Shown here: positions 28,364-41,967 of the stretch, piece after piece
Numbering within the stretch: position 1 is the stretch's first letter
Layout: the number at the start of each line of letters is the position of its first letter
Assembly (NCBI RefSeq): GCF_000960085.1
Contig: NZ_JYGT01000003.1
Span: forward strand, 32,893-96,892
Direction: 5' to 3'
DNA: 64,000 nucleotides
Source of the DNA: Streptococcus infantis
GTDB taxonomy: Bacteria; Bacillota; Bacilli; Lactobacillales; Streptococcaceae
Made by a program: the position numbers and the translations under genes
The notes under the pieces: generated by a model
What the model was told of the DNA's origin: nothing
Database searches by the model: none
Seen by the model: only the letters and a program-made list of their open reading frames with translations

Positions 28364-28591
28364 ATGATTCAACTCATCGTCAACGCATTTGTTGAAAAAG
28401 ATAAGACTGGAGCAGTAGTCGAGGTCTTGTATGCTAGTAGCGATCACGAAAAAGTAAAAGCTAAGTATGAAGAGCTAACGGCTCAATATCCTGAAAACTA
28501 TTTAGCTATCTATGATGTCCCGCTGGATACGGATTTGAATACACTAGATCACTACCCATCTGTGTGGATTGGGAAAGAAGAATTTGAATAA
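28364..28591 (+). CDS. Small conserved hypothetical protein (75 aa) in the pur cluster
   Basis: A 75-residue acidic soluble protein, MIQLIVNAFVEKDKTGAVV onwards, ending WIGKEEFE. It has no membrane segment or motif that I recognise. It has a good TTAGGAGG site and lies eight bases after the reductase gene and 55 before purB, so it is translated within this operon. A pneumococcal pur locus counterpart exists as I recall, without known function. The alternating hydrophobic N-terminal strand and the amphipathic KVKAKYEELTAQY helix suggest a small alpha/beta fold. Confidence 0.75.
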   Translation: MIQLIVNAFVEKDKTGAVVEVLYASSDHEKVKAKYEELTAQYPENYLAIYDVPLDTDLNTLDHYPSVWIGKEEFE

Positions 28592-28646
28592 AACGACTGT
28601 TGGTTGCTAGCTGATGTGAAACGTCAAAAGAAAGGAAAATAAAACA

Positions 28647-29945
28647 ATGATCGAACGATACTCTCGCCCAGAAATGGCGAACATTTGGACTGAAGAAAAT
28701 AAATACCGTGCTTGGCTTGAGGTGGAAATCTTGGCTGACGAGGCATGGGCTGAATTGGGAGAAATCCCTAAGGAAGATGTGGCTTTGATCCGTGAAAAAG
28801 CGGACTTTGACATCGACCGTATTTTGGAAATCGAGCAGGAGACTCGTCACGATGTGGTGGCTTTCACGCGTGCGGTTTCTGAGACGCTTGGTGAAGAGCG
28901 CAAGTGGGTTCACTATGGGTTGACTTCTACTGACGTGGTAGATACTGCCTATGGTTACCTCTACAAACAAGCCAATGATATCATCCGCAAGGATCTTGAA
29001 AATTTCACCAACATCATCGCTGCTAAAGCGAAAGAACACAAGTTCACTATCATGATGGGTCGTACCCACGGTGTGCACGCTGAACCTACAACTTTTGGTC
29101 TTAAATTGGCAACTTGGTACAGCGAAATGAAACGTAACATCGAGCGTTTCGAGCACGCAGCTGCTGGTGTGGAAGCTGGTAAGATTTCTGGTGCGGTTGG
29201 TAACTTTGCTAACATCCCACCATTCGTTGAAAAATACGTCTGCGATAAACTTGGTATCCGTGCTCAAGAAATTTCTACACAGGTCCTTCCTCGTGACCTT
29301 CACGCTGAGTACTTTGCAGTTCTTGCGAGCATCGCAACTTCTATCGAGCGGATGGCGACTGAAATCCGTGGTCTTCAAAAATCTGAACAACGTGAAGTGG
29401 AAGAATTCTTTGCCAAAGGGCAAAAAGGTTCTTCAGCAATGCCTCACAAACGCAACCCTATCGGTTCTGAAAATATGACAGGTCTTGCGCGTGTGATCCG
29501 TGGTCACATGGTAACAGCTTATGAAAATGTATCACTCTGGCACGAACGTGATATCTCTCACTCATCAGCTGAGCGCATCATTGCACCAGATACAACCATC
29601 TTGATTGACTACATGCTCAACCGTTTCGGAAACATCGTTAAGAACTTGACAGTCTTCCCAGAAAACATGATCCGCAACATGAACTCTACATTTGGTTTGA
29701 TCTTCAGCCAACGTGCCATGCTTACTTTGATTGAAAAAGGCATGACACGTGAGCAAGCTTACGACCTTGTTCAACCAAAGACTGCCCAATCATGGGATAA
29801 CCAAGTAGACTTTAAACCACTTCTTGAATCAGATCCAGAAGTGACTTCACGACTCACTCAAGAAGAAATCGATGAAATCTTTAACCCAACTTACTATACC
29901 AAACGTGTGGATGAAATCTTTGAACGCATCGGTTTGGGTGACTAA
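28647..29945 (+). CDS. purB: Adenylosuccinate lyase
   Basis: Cleaves SAICAR to AICAR and adenylosuccinate to AMP. The 432 residues contain the fumarase/aspartase superfamily signature [11 protein letters not shown] (near residue 263), the catalytic His region [14 protein letters not shown] and [10 protein letters not shown]. It ends the pur cluster and is closed by a strong bidirectional terminator shared with convergent strH. Confidence 0.97.
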   Translation: MIERYSRPEMANIWTEENKYRAWLEVEILADEAWAELGEIPKEDVALIREKADFDIDRILEIEQETRHDVVAFTRAVSETLGEERKWVHYGLTSTDVVDTAYGYLYKQANDIIRKDLENFTNIIAAKAKEHKFTIMMGRTHGVHAEPTTFGLKLATWYSEMKRNIERFEHAAAGVEAGKISGAVGNFANIPPFVEKYVCDKLGIRAQEISTQVLPRDLHAEYFAVLASIATSIERMATEIRGLQKSEQREVEEFFAKGQKGSSAMPHKRNPIGSENMTGLARVIRGHMVTAYENVSLWHERDISHSSAERIIAPDTTILIDYMLNRFGNIVKNLTVFPENMIRNMNSTFGLIFSQRAMLTLIEKGMTREQAYDLVQPKTAQSWDNQVDFKPLLESDPEVTSRLTQEEIDEIFNPTYYTKRVDEIFERIGLGD

Positions 29946-29954
29946 TCATAATAA

Positions 29955-29987
29955 TAAAAAAGCGAGATACAATCTCGCTTTTTTATT
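29955..29987. terminator. Bidirectional terminator between purB and strH
   Basis: AAAAAAGCGAGAT at 29956-29968 and ATCTCGCTTTTTT at 29972-29984 form a perfect stem with A and T runs on both sides, serving the convergent purB and strH transcripts. Confidence 0.9.
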
Positions 29988-29992
29988 TGTGC

Positions 29993-34125
<4,133 letters not shown>

Positions 34126-34127
<2 letters not shown>

Positions 34128-34160
34128 TAAAAAACCTGAGACAGCCGCCTCAGGATTTTT
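34126..34160 (-). terminator. Terminator of the GntR-family regulator
   Basis: CCTGAG (34135-34140) and CTCAGG (34149-34154) form the stem; on the minus strand it is followed by TTTTTTATA. A T run on the plus side also exists, so it may work both ways. Confidence 0.75.
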
Positions 34161-34165
34161 AAAGA

Positions 34166-34882
34166 TTAGTGGTCACGATCACAAGAAATGAATTTAATTT
34201 TGTAGAAATCAGAACGTTTATATGTCTCGATATATTCCAAAACTTGACCAGTTGCTTCAAGCTTAGTTGTCTTAGTTTGGAAAACAGTTGGGAAATAAGT
34301 GTCGATTCCTAATACAGAAGCGGCATGTTCTGGAGTTGGAAATACAATTTCATTAATTTCTTCAAAATGCTCATCATTCATGTGAATGTGGTAGTCCAAT
34401 TTGAAACGATTATAGATAGAACTATAGTATTCAAGGTTTGGATAGTTGGCATTGATGTATTGTTCAGGAATGTATGAACTGTGATAGATATAGGTGATGC
34501 CATTTGTTTCACGAACACGTTCAATCTTGTAGTAGAATTGGTCGCCACGTAGGCCGAGCTTTTCTAGATATTTAAGATCGTTCCCGCGTTCGATAGAAAG
34601 AACCGTTACCTTATCGTCTTTGGTCTCGAAGATTTCTACATCAGAAAATTCAACGAGTTTATGCTTGCGGGCACGAGCTACGAATGTTCCTTTACCTTGT
34701 TGACGAACAATGTATCCGTCTTTAGCAAGATCATTCAAGGCACGAACCACTGTGATTGAGCTAACATCATACATGGAAATCAATTCTGCTTCAGTGTAGA
34801 ATTTATCTCCACTAGCAAATTGACCAGAAATAATTTTGTTTTTCAATTCATCTTTAATATACTGATACTTTGGAATTGCCAT
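34166..34882 (-). CDS. bgaR: GntR/HutC-family transcriptional regulator, divergent from bgaC
   Basis: A 238-residue repressor-type protein. The N-terminal winged helix-turn-helix (residues about 5-70, YQYIKDELKNKIISGQFASGDKFYTEAEL) is followed by a UTRA effector domain (from about 85) that senses sugars or small molecules in this family. It lies opposite bgaC with 322 bases between, the same arrangement as the pneumococcal BgaR locus as I recall, so it probably controls the bgaC-PTS operon, perhaps with strH. The effector is not shown by the sequence. Minus-strand start follows AGGTGAAATT. Confidence 0.85.
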   Translation of the reverse strand: MAIPKYQYIKDELKNKIISGQFASGDKFYTEAELISMYDVSSITVVRALNDLAKDGYIVRQQGKGTFVARARKHKLVEFSDVEIFETKDDKVTVLSIERGNDLKYLEKLGLRGDQFYYKIERVRETNGITYIYHSSYIPEQYINANYPNLEYYSSIYNRFKLDYHIHMNDEHFEEINEIVFPTPEHAASVLGIDTYFPTVFQTKTTKLEATGQVLEYIETYKRSDFYKIKFISCDRDH

Positions 34883-35204
34883 AATTTCACCTCATTTTTT
34901 CCTTCTCCACCTATGATTTTAACATAAAATCGAAAAAAAGAGTAGAAAAGCACTGAAAAAATTTAAAATATCGGAATAAGAAATTAGGATACATATAAAT
35001 AATTTTAATTTTAATTCCTATTTTTGCTTTCTATTTAGAACGTTGATTTTATGGCATTTTGATATTTTTTTAGAAAAAATTTAGTAAAAGACAGAAAATT
35101 TTTAAAGAAAATTTCAAAAAGTATTGACATTAATCCCCGATTAGTTTATAGTTGATATAACAATAAATGAAAGCGCAATCTTTTTCGTTTTCAGAGGAGG
35201 AAGA
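34883..35204. other. Divergent control region between the GntR regulator and bgaC
   Basis: 322 bases, very AT-rich, no gene. It contains the bgaC promoter at 35124-35152 and ends in a GAGGAGGA site. The middle (34920-35110) has long A and T tracts that could bend DNA. I could not find a clear GntR operator palindrome; the segment around the -10 (TAGTTTATAGTTGATATAAC) is a candidate only. Confidence 0.5.
35124..35152 (+). promoter_or_regulatory. bgaC operon promoter
   Basis: TTGACA at 35124-35129, exactly 17 bases, TATAGT at 35147-35152. A near-consensus sigma-70 promoter, so repression must be the main control. Confidence 0.85.
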
Positions 35205-36992
35205 ATGGCAAGATTTGAAATTAAAGATGATTTCTATCTGAATGGAAAACCATTCAAGGTTTTGTCTGGTGCCATTCACTATTTTAGAATTCCTGCGGAA
35301 GATTGGCATCATTCATTGTATAACCTCAAGGCTTTAGGTTTCAATACAGTTGAGACTTATGTCGCCTGGAACATGCATGAACCTGCTGAAGGAAAATTTA
35401 ACTTTGAAGGTAATCTTGATTTAGAGAGATTTCTTCAAACTGCACAAGATTTGGGCTTATATGCAATTGTACGTCCTTCTCCATTTATCTGTGCAGAGTG
35501 GGAATTCGGTGGTTTACCTGCATGGCTCTTGACCAAGGAGATGAGAATTCGGTCATCTGACCCGGCTTTCATTGACATGGTTGGTCGCTACTATAATCAG
35601 TTGCTTCCACGTCTAGTTCCGAGATTATTGGAAAACGGTGGGAACATTCTCATGATGCAAGTCGAAAATGAGTACGGTTCATATGGTGAAGACAAGATCT
35701 ACTTGAGGGAAATTCGACGTTTGATGGAAGAACGAGCAGTTACTTGTCCGCTTTTCACATCAGATGGACCATGGCGAGCAACTCTTAAGGCTGGAACCTT
35801 AATTGAGGATGATCTCTTTGTGACAGGGAACTTTGGTTCCAAGGCTACTTATAATTTCTCACAGATGCAAGAATTCTTAGATGAGTATGGCAAGAAATGG
35901 CCACTCATGTGTATGGAATTCTGGGATGGCTGGTTTAATCGATGGAAAGAACCAATCATCAAGCGTGATCAAGAAGAATTAGCAGAAGCAGTTCGCGAGG
36001 TTTTGGAGCTAGGCTCTATCAACCTTTACATGTTCCACGGTGGAACAAATTTTGGTTTTATGAATGGTTGCTCAGCTCGAGGAACGATTGATTTACCACA
36101 AGTAACTTCTTATGATTATGACGGTCTTTTAGACGAAGCTGGAAATCCAACTGCTAAATATTTCGCAGTGAAGGAGATGATGGCGACTCACTATCCTGAG
36201 TATCCGCAATCTGAACCACTTTACAAGGAAAGTATGGAAGTTGAATCAATTCCGCTAGTCGAGAAGGTTTCTCTATTTGAAACCTTGGATGACCTATCAA
36301 GTCCGATTGAAAGTCTCTATCCTAAAAAAATGGAAGAACTTGGGCAAAGTTATGGCTACCTACTCTATCGTACAGAAGCTAGTTGGGATGCTGATGAAGA
36401 ACGCATTCGAATTATTGATGGAAGAGATAGAGCCCATCTCTTTGTAGATGGTAAGTGGATTGCAACTCAATACCAGACAGAAATCGGCGAAGATATCTTT
36501 TGTCAAGGGGAAAAGAAAGCGCTCTCCAACATTGATATACTCATTGAAAATATGGGACGTGTCAACTATGGACACAAATTCTTAGCAGATACCCAGCGAA
36601 AAGGAATTCGCACAGGTGTTTGTAAAGATCTGCATTTCTTGCTCAATTGGAAACACTATCCGCTTCCGCTTGATAATCCTGAGAAGATTGATTTCTCAAA
36701 AGGATGGACAGACGGGCAACCTGCCTTTTACGCCTACGACTTTGAAGTCGAGGTGCCGAAGGATACCTACTTAGACTTATCTGAGTTTGGTAAAGGGATT
36801 GCCTATGTCAACGGCCACCATCTAGGACGTTTCTGGAATGTCGGCCCAACCTTATCTCTTTATATTCCACACAGCTATCTCAAGGAGGGTGCTAACCGCA
36901 TCATTATCTTTGAAACAGAAGGGGAACATAAGGAACACATACAATTAACATGTAAACCAAAATTCAAACAAATAAAGGGGGAAAATTTATGA
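35205..36992 (+). CDS. bgaC: Beta-galactosidase BgaC (GH35)
   Basis: A GH35 enzyme; its pneumococcal counterpart prefers Gal-beta-1,3-GlcNAc ends. The 595 residues begin ARFEIKDDFYLNGKPFKVLSGAIHYFRI. They contain the acid/base Glu in MMQVENEYGSYG and the nucleophile Glu in MCMEFWDGWFNRW, with beta-sandwich domains after about residue 340 (YVNGHHLGRFWNVGP). There is no signal peptide or LPxTG, so it should be cytoplasmic, although surface display has been reported for the pneumococcal protein. It overlaps the IIB gene by four bases. Confidence 0.95.
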   Translation: MARFEIKDDFYLNGKPFKVLSGAIHYFRIPAEDWHHSLYNLKALGFNTVETYVAWNMHEPAEGKFNFEGNLDLERFLQTAQDLGLYAIVRPSPFICAEWEFGGLPAWLLTKEMRIRSSDPAFIDMVGRYYNQLLPRLVPRLLENGGNILMMQVENEYGSYGEDKIYLREIRRLMEERAVTCPLFTSDGPWRATLKAGTLIEDDLFVTGNFGSKATYNFSQMQEFLDEYGKKWPLMCMEFWDGWFNRWKEPIIKRDQEELAEAVREVLELGSINLYMFHGGTNFGFMNGCSARGTIDLPQVTSYDYDGLLDEAGNPTAKYFAVKEMMATHYPEYPQSEPLYKESMEVESIPLVEKVSLFETLDDLSSPIESLYPKKMEELGQSYGYLLYRTEASWDADEERIRIIDGRDRAHLFVDGKWIATQYQTEIGEDIFCQGEKKALSNIDILIENMGRVNYGHKFLADTQRKGIRTGVCKDLHFLLNWKHYPLPLDNPEKIDFSKGWTDGQPAFYAYDFEVEVPKDTYLDLSEFGKGIAYVNGHHLGRFWNVGPTLSLYIPHSYLKEGANRIIIFETEGEHKEHIQLTCKPKFKQIKGENL

Positions 36993-37465
36993 CAATTGTA
37001 GGATGCCGTATCGATGGACGTTTGATCCACGGGCAAGTAGCCAATCTATGGTCTGCAAAACTGAATGTTTCACGTATCATGGTTGTAGACAACGATGTTG
37101 TGAATAACGATGTTGAAAAGAGTGGATTGAAACTTGCGACACCGCCAGGTGTAAAACTTAGTATCTTGCCGATTGATAAAGCTGCAGCAAACATTCTTGC
37201 TGGCAAATACGATAGCCAACGTGTTTTAATCGTTGCTAGAAAACCAGACCGTTTCCTTGGTTTGGTTGAAGCAGGCGTGCCGCTTGAAACAGTCAATGTC
37301 GGTAATATGTCTCAAACACCAGAAACTCGTGCTATCACACGTTCTATCAACGTTGTAGATAAAGACGTAGAAGATTTCCGTAAATTAGCGGAAAAAGGTG
37401 TAAAACTTACTGCTCAAATGGTTCCAAATGATCCAGTTTCAGACTTTTTGAGTTTATTAAAATAG
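36989..37465 (+). CDS. PTS mannose/fructose/sorbose-family IIB component
   Basis: Phosphate carrier of a mannose-class phosphotransferase system. The 158 residues start TIVGCRIDGRLIHGQVANLW, with the phospho-accepting His at residue 15 in GRLIHGQV. It is coupled to bgaC by an ATGA overlap and followed by IIC, IID and IIA. The operon context suggests uptake of galactose or a Gal/GalNAc-type sugar or disaccharide; the exact substrate is not evident. Confidence 0.93.
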   Translation: MTIVGCRIDGRLIHGQVANLWSAKLNVSRIMVVDNDVVNNDVEKSGLKLATPPGVKLSILPIDKAAANILAGKYDSQRVLIVARKPDRFLGLVEAGVPLETVNVGNMSQTPETRAITRSINVVDKDVEDFRKLAEKGVKLTAQMVPNDPVSDFLSLLK

Positions 37466-37491
37466 GAAAAAATTTTTAGGAGGTCATTGTT

Positions 37492-38397
37492 ATGATACAA
37501 TGGTGGCAAATTTTACTTCTCACTCTGTACTCAGCCTATCAAATCTGTGATGAGTTGACGATCGTTTCTTCTGCAGGTTCCCCTGTATTCGCTGGTTTCA
37601 TTACTGGTTTAGTCATGGGAAATTTGGCAACTGGTTTGCTTATCGGTGGTAGCTTGCAGTTATTCGTACTTGGGGTAGGTACCTTCGGTGGTGCTTCTCG
37701 TATCGACGCAACTTCTGGTGCGGTTCTTGCGACAGCTTTCTCAGTTTCACAAGGTATCGAAACAGATCTTGCGATCACTACAATCGCTGTACCAGTAGCG
37801 GCACTTTTGACTTATTTCGACGTACTTGGTCGTATGACTACTACATTCTTCGCACACCGTATTGATGCTGCGATCGAACGCTTTGACTATGCAGCAATCG
37901 AACGCAACTACCTTCTTGGTGCAGTTCCTTGGGCTCTTTCTCGTGCCCTTCCAGTATTCTTCGCCCTTGCTTTCGGTGGAGAATTCGTACAAGGTGTTGT
38001 AAACTTTGTTAAAGAATACCAATGGATTGCTGACGGTTTGACTCTTGCAGGTCGTATGCTTCCAGGTCTTGGATTCGCTATCTTGCTTCGTTACCTTCCA
38101 GTTAAACGTAACCTTCACTACCTTGCTATGGGATTCGGTTTGACAGCTATGCTGACTGTACTTTACTCATACGTAACAGGTCTTGGTGGAGCAGTTGCTG
38201 GTATCATTGGCACTCTTCCTGCTGACGTTGCTGAAAAAATTGGCTTTGCAAACAACTTCAAAGGATTGTCTATGATTGGTATCTCTATCGTGGGTATCTT
38301 CCTTGCGGTTGTTCACTTCAAGAACAGCCAGAAAGTTGCTGTAGCAGCACCTTCTACACCATCAGAAAGTGGGGAAATTGAAGATGACGAATTCTAA
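37492..38397 (+). CDS. PTS mannose-class IIC component
   Basis: Membrane channel subunit of the same PTS, 301 residues with about seven hydrophobic helices. It starts with QWWQILLLTLYSAYQICDEL and carries the Gly-rich GGSLQLFVLGVGTFGGASR segment typical of EIIC-Man. An acidic tail (SGEIEDDEF) ends within the overlapping IID start (14 bases shared). An AGGAGG site precedes the ATG. Confidence 0.93.
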   Translation: MIQWWQILLLTLYSAYQICDELTIVSSAGSPVFAGFITGLVMGNLATGLLIGGSLQLFVLGVGTFGGASRIDATSGAVLATAFSVSQGIETDLAITTIAVPVAALLTYFDVLGRMTTTFFAHRIDAAIERFDYAAIERNYLLGAVPWALSRALPVFFALAFGGEFVQGVVNFVKEYQWIADGLTLAGRMLPGLGFAILLRYLPVKRNLHYLAMGFGLTAMLTVLYSYVTGLGGAVAGIIGTLPADVAEKIGFANNFKGLSMIGISIVGIFLAVVHFKNSQKVAVAAPSTPSESGEIEDDEF

Positions 38398-39205
38398 TTA
38401 CAAATTAACAAAAGAAGATTTTAATCAAATTAACAAACGTAGCTTGTTCACTTTCCAATTGGGATGGAACTACGAACGTATGCAAGCATCAGGTTACCTT
38501 TACATGATCTTGCCACAATTGCGTAAAATGTACGGAGATGGAACTCCTGAGTTGAAAGAAATGATGAAAGTTCATACTCAATTCTTCAACACTTCACCAT
38601 TCTTCCACACAATCATCGCTGGTTTTGACCTTGCCATGGAAGAAAAAGATGGCGTTGGTTCAAAAGATGCGGTTAACGGTATCAAGACAGGTTTGATGGG
38701 ACCATTCGCTCCTCTTGGAGATACTATCTTTGGTTCACTTGTTCCTGCTATCATGGGATCTATCGCTGCAACAATGGCTATCGCTGGTCAACCTTGGGGT
38801 ATCTTACTTTGGATCGCAGTTGCAGTAGCTTATGACATCTTCCGTTGGAAGCAGTTGGAATTTGCCTACAAAGAAGGGGTTAACCTTATCAACAACATGC
38901 AAAGTACTTTGACAGCTTTGATTGAAGCTGCATCTGTACTTGGTGTATTCATGATGGGTGCTCTTGTAGCAACAATGATCAACTTTGATATTTCTTACAA
39001 ATTGCCAATCGGTGAAAAGATGATTGACTTCCAAGACATCTTGAACTCAATCTTCCCACGTTTGCTTCCAGCAATCTTCACTGCCTTCATCTTCTGGTTG
39101 CTTGGTAAGAAAGGTATGAACTCTACAAAAGCTATCGGTATCATTATTGTGCTTGCCTTGGCTCTTTCTGCCTTTGGTAAATTTGCACTTGGAATGGGCG
39201 CATAA
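38384..39205 (+). CDS. PTS mannose-class IID component
   Basis: Second membrane subunit of this PTS, 273 residues. It starts TNSNYKLTKEDFNQINKRSLFTFQLGWNYERMQ and includes the EIID signature GPFAPLGDTIFGSLVPAIMGS. I prefer the ATG at 38384 to a GTG at 38369 because the protein then begins as other EIID proteins do. It overlaps IIC and is three bases from IIA. Confidence 0.92.
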   Translation: MTNSNYKLTKEDFNQINKRSLFTFQLGWNYERMQASGYLYMILPQLRKMYGDGTPELKEMMKVHTQFFNTSPFFHTIIAGFDLAMEEKDGVGSKDAVNGIKTGLMGPFAPLGDTIFGSLVPAIMGSIAATMAIAGQPWGILLWIAVAVAYDIFRWKQLEFAYKEGVNLINNMQSTLTALIEAASVLGVFMMGALVATMINFDISYKLPIGEKMIDFQDILNSIFPRLLPAIFTAFIFWLLGKKGMNSTKAIGIIIVLALALSAFGKFALGMGA

Positions 39206-39208
39206 TTT

Positions 39209-39613
39209 ATGACTAAATCATTGATTTTAGTGAGCCACGGTCGTTTCTGTGAAGAACTTAAAGGTAGCACAGAAATGATTATGGGACCACAAGATAACAT
39301 TCATGCGGTAGCTCTTCTTCCAGAAGATGGACCAGAAGAATTTACTGCAAAGTTTGAAGCTGCTGTTGAAGGTTTGGATGATTTCCTAGTCTTTGCAGAT
39401 CTTCTTGGTGGAACACCATGTAACGTGGTGAGCCGTCTGATTATGGAAGGTCGCGACATTGATCTTTATGCAGGAATGAACCTTCCAATGGTTATTGAGT
39501 TTATCAATGCAAGCCTAACGGGCATCGATGCAGACTACAAGAGTCGTGCGTCAGAAAGCATTGTAAAAGTTAATGATTTATTGGCTAGCTTCGATGACGA
39601 TGAAGATGAATAA
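39209..39613 (+). CDS. PTS mannose-class IIA component
   Basis: Phosphotransfer subunit receiving phosphate from HPr. The 134 residues carry the active His at about residue 10 (ILVSHGRFCEELKGS) and the family segment FADLLGGTPCNVVSRL. It has an acidic C-terminus (FDDDEDE). It is the last PTS gene before the hairpin and agaS. Confidence 0.93.
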   Translation: MTKSLILVSHGRFCEELKGSTEMIMGPQDNIHAVALLPEDGPEEFTAKFEAAVEGLDDFLVFADLLGGTPCNVVSRLIMEGRDIDLYAGMNLPMVIEFINASLTGIDADYKSRASESIVKVNDLLASFDDDEDE

Positions 39614-39643
39614 GATGTCAAAAACCATCTTATAGAAAATAGA

Positions 39644-39678
39644 CATGGGAATGGGAGCGGCTCCCATTCCCATGTTTT
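39644..39678 (+). terminator. Intercistronic hairpin between the PTS genes and agaS
   Basis: CATGGGAATGGGA (39644-39656) and TCCCATTCCCATG (39662-39674) are perfect 13-base arms with a 5-base loop, followed by TTTTC. The T run is short, so this is likely a partial terminator or an mRNA 3'-end stabiliser for the PTS genes. Confidence 0.75.
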
Positions 39679-39712
39679 CAATCAAGAAACAATATTAGAT
39701 TAGAGGTTTTCA

Positions 39713-40879
39713 ATGCTAGATTATACAAAAGAAGATTTGCTTGAGTTGGGAGCAGAGATCACCACACGTGAAATTTACCAACAACCAGATGTTTGGAAGG
39801 AAGCTTTTGAATCCTATCAAGCTCGCCGTGATGAAATTGCAGCTTTCTTACAGGGAATTGCTGACAGACATGACTACATCAAGGTTATCCTGACTGGTGC
39901 TGGAACTTCTGCTTATGTAGGTGATACTCTCGTTCCTTACTTCAAGGAAGTTTATGATGAACGTAAATGGAATTTTAATGCTATTGCGACAACTGATATC
40001 GTAGCAAACCCACAAACTTATTTGAAAAAAGATGTGGCGACTGTTTTGGTATCATTCGCGCGTAGCGGGAACTCACCTGAGAGTGTGGCAACAGTTGACT
40101 TGGCCAAGGCCTTGGTTGATGAACTTTATCAAGTAACTATCACATGTGCGGCTGAAGGGAAATTGGCTCTCCAAGCGCATGGTGATGACCGCAACCTCTT
40201 GTTGCTACAACCAGCTGCGTCTAATGATGCTGGCTTTGCTATGACTTCAAGCTTCACTTCAATGATGTTGACAGCACTTTTGGTATTTGATCCAACAGAA
40301 TTTGCAGTTAAAGCTGAACGTTTTGAAGTGCTATCTAGTTTAGCTCGTAAAGTCCTTGATAATGTAGCAGATGTCAAAGAGTTGGTAGACCTAGACTTTA
40401 ACCGAGTGATTTACCTAGGTGCAGGCCCATTCTTCGGACTTGCTCACGAAGCCCAGCTTAAAATTTTGGAATTGACTGCTGGTCAGGTTGCGACTATGTA
40501 TGAAAGTCCAGTTGGCTTCCGTCATGGTCCAAAATCTCTGATCAATGAAGATACAGTTGTTTTGGTCTTTGGTACTACAACAGACTATACTCGTAAGTAT
40601 GACTTAGACTTGGTTCGTGAAGTTGCAGGTGACAAAATTGCTCGTCGCGTTGTTCTCTTGAGCGATCAAGCCTTTGGACTTGAAAATGTTAAGGAAGTAG
40701 CACTTGGCTGTGGTGGCGTTTTGAATGATGTTTACCGTGTCTTCCCTTATATCGTTTACGGTCAGTTATTTGCTCTCTTGACTTCACTTAAAGTTGGTAA
40801 CAGACCAGATACACCATCACCTACAGGTACAGTTAACCGTGTCGTTCAAGGTGTCATTATTCACGAATTTAAACAGTAA
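39713..40879 (+). CDS. agaS: AgaS-family SIS domain sugar-phosphate isomerase/deaminase
   Basis: A 388-residue protein with two SIS domains (VILTGAGTSAYVGDTLVPY near residue 60; VIYLGAGPFFGLAHEAQLK near 230). The conserved VSFARSGNSPES loop and the RHGPKSLI segment match AgaS and GlmS isomerase domains. AgaS deaminates galactosamine 6-phosphate; here it may process an amino sugar phosphate brought in by the PTS. It belongs to the bgaC operon and is separated by a hairpin from IIA. Confidence 0.92.
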   Translation: MLDYTKEDLLELGAEITTREIYQQPDVWKEAFESYQARRDEIAAFLQGIADRHDYIKVILTGAGTSAYVGDTLVPYFKEVYDERKWNFNAIATTDIVANPQTYLKKDVATVLVSFARSGNSPESVATVDLAKALVDELYQVTITCAAEGKLALQAHGDDRNLLLLQPAASNDAGFAMTSSFTSMMLTALLVFDPTEFAVKAERFEVLSSLARKVLDNVADVKELVDLDFNRVIYLGAGPFFGLAHEAQLKILELTAGQVATMYESPVGFRHGPKSLINEDTVVLVFGTTTDYTRKYDLDLVREVAGDKIARRVVLLSDQAFGLENVKEVALGCGGVLNDVYRVFPYIVYGQLFALLTSLKVGNRPDTPSPTGTVNRVVQGVIIHEFKQ

Positions 40880-40889
40880 GGAGAGAAGG

Positions 40890-41927
40890 ATGAAAGCATA
40901 CACAGAACGTGTATTTGGGAAAGTTGATGGCAAGGATGTCTTCGCTTACCGTTTTGAAACGGAGGCAGGCTACCAACTAGAAATCATGACCTATGGTGCA
41001 ACGGTTCTACGCTATGTAACTCCTGATAAGGCTGGTAATTTTGCCAATGTTATCCTAGGCTTTGATGATTTTGACAGCTATGTAGGTAACAGTCCTAAAC
41101 ATGGAGCGAGTGTAGGTCCAGTTGCAGGTCGTATCGCAGGTGCGACATTCGAATTGAATGGGAAAACCTATGACCTCGAAGTCAACAACGCTAGCAACTG
41201 TAACCATAGCGGCTCTACAGGTTGGGATTCTAGTTTGTTTGAGCTAGTTGAGATGAGTGACCATGGCTTGACTCTTTACACAGAAAGAACAGACGGTACA
41301 GGAGGTTTTCCTGGAAATCTTAAAATCTGGATTAGCTACCACTTGGAAGAAAATGGTGCTTACGAAGTTAGTTACAAGGTGACGACGGACCAAGATACTT
41401 TGGTTAATCCGACCAACCATAGCTACTTTAACCTGTCTGGTGATTTCACTCAAACGGTTGACCGCCATGTTTTCCAACTGAATACAGAGGGTATTTATCC
41501 AATTGCTCCTGACGGCGTGCCCGCTAAAACTCCAGATGCTAATCGTGATGTGGTCAAGCATATCTACAATGGAGCTTTGCTTAAGGATATTTTTGCAGAA
41601 GATGATGAGCAAATTCAGCTCGTATCTGGTTTGGATCATCCATTTGCTCTTCCTGCAGGACATGATAATGCTGGTTTCCTCTATGACCAAGGTTCAGGTC
41701 GCTTCTTACTCTTTAAAACAGAAGCTCCTTGCTTTGTAGTCTACACAGCAAACTTTGTCGATGAGAGTGTCATCATCGCTGGTCAACCAATGATTCAACA
41801 TAATGGGATTGCTCTTGAGGCGCAAGCTTTACCAGATGCTATTCATAGTGATCTGAAAGATCAAGTCATCCTCAAAGCAGGTGAAACCTTCACAAGCAAA
41901 ACACGTTACGAAATTGTCGTTAAATAA
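40890..41927 (+). CDS. galM: Aldose 1-epimerase (galactose mutarotase)
   Basis: Interconverts alpha and beta galactose for the Leloir pathway. The 345 residues contain the catalytic His in NPTNHSYFNLSG and the Glu in GIALEAQALPDAIH. I placed the start at 40890 behind AAGGAGAG, 10 bases after agaS; longer frames from 40794 lie in agaS. It closes the bgaC operon at a bidirectional terminator. Confidence 0.94.
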   Translation: MKAYTERVFGKVDGKDVFAYRFETEAGYQLEIMTYGATVLRYVTPDKAGNFANVILGFDDFDSYVGNSPKHGASVGPVAGRIAGATFELNGKTYDLEVNNASNCNHSGSTGWDSSLFELVEMSDHGLTLYTERTDGTGGFPGNLKIWISYHLEENGAYEVSYKVTTDQDTLVNPTNHSYFNLSGDFTQTVDRHVFQLNTEGIYPIAPDGVPAKTPDANRDVVKHIYNGALLKDIFAEDDEQIQLVSGLDHPFALPAGHDNAGFLYDQGSGRFLLFKTEAPCFVVYTANFVDESVIIAGQPMIQHNGIALEAQALPDAIHSDLKDQVILKAGETFTSKTRYEIVVK

Positions 41928-41928
41928 A

Positions 41929-41967
41929 AAAATTCTCTGGAATCATACGATTTCAGAGAATTTTTTA
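41929..41967. terminator. Bidirectional terminator between galM and rnjA
   Basis: AATTCTCTG (41931-41939) and CAGAGAATT (41954-41962) with A and T runs outside, shared by the convergent transcripts. Confidence 0.85.
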
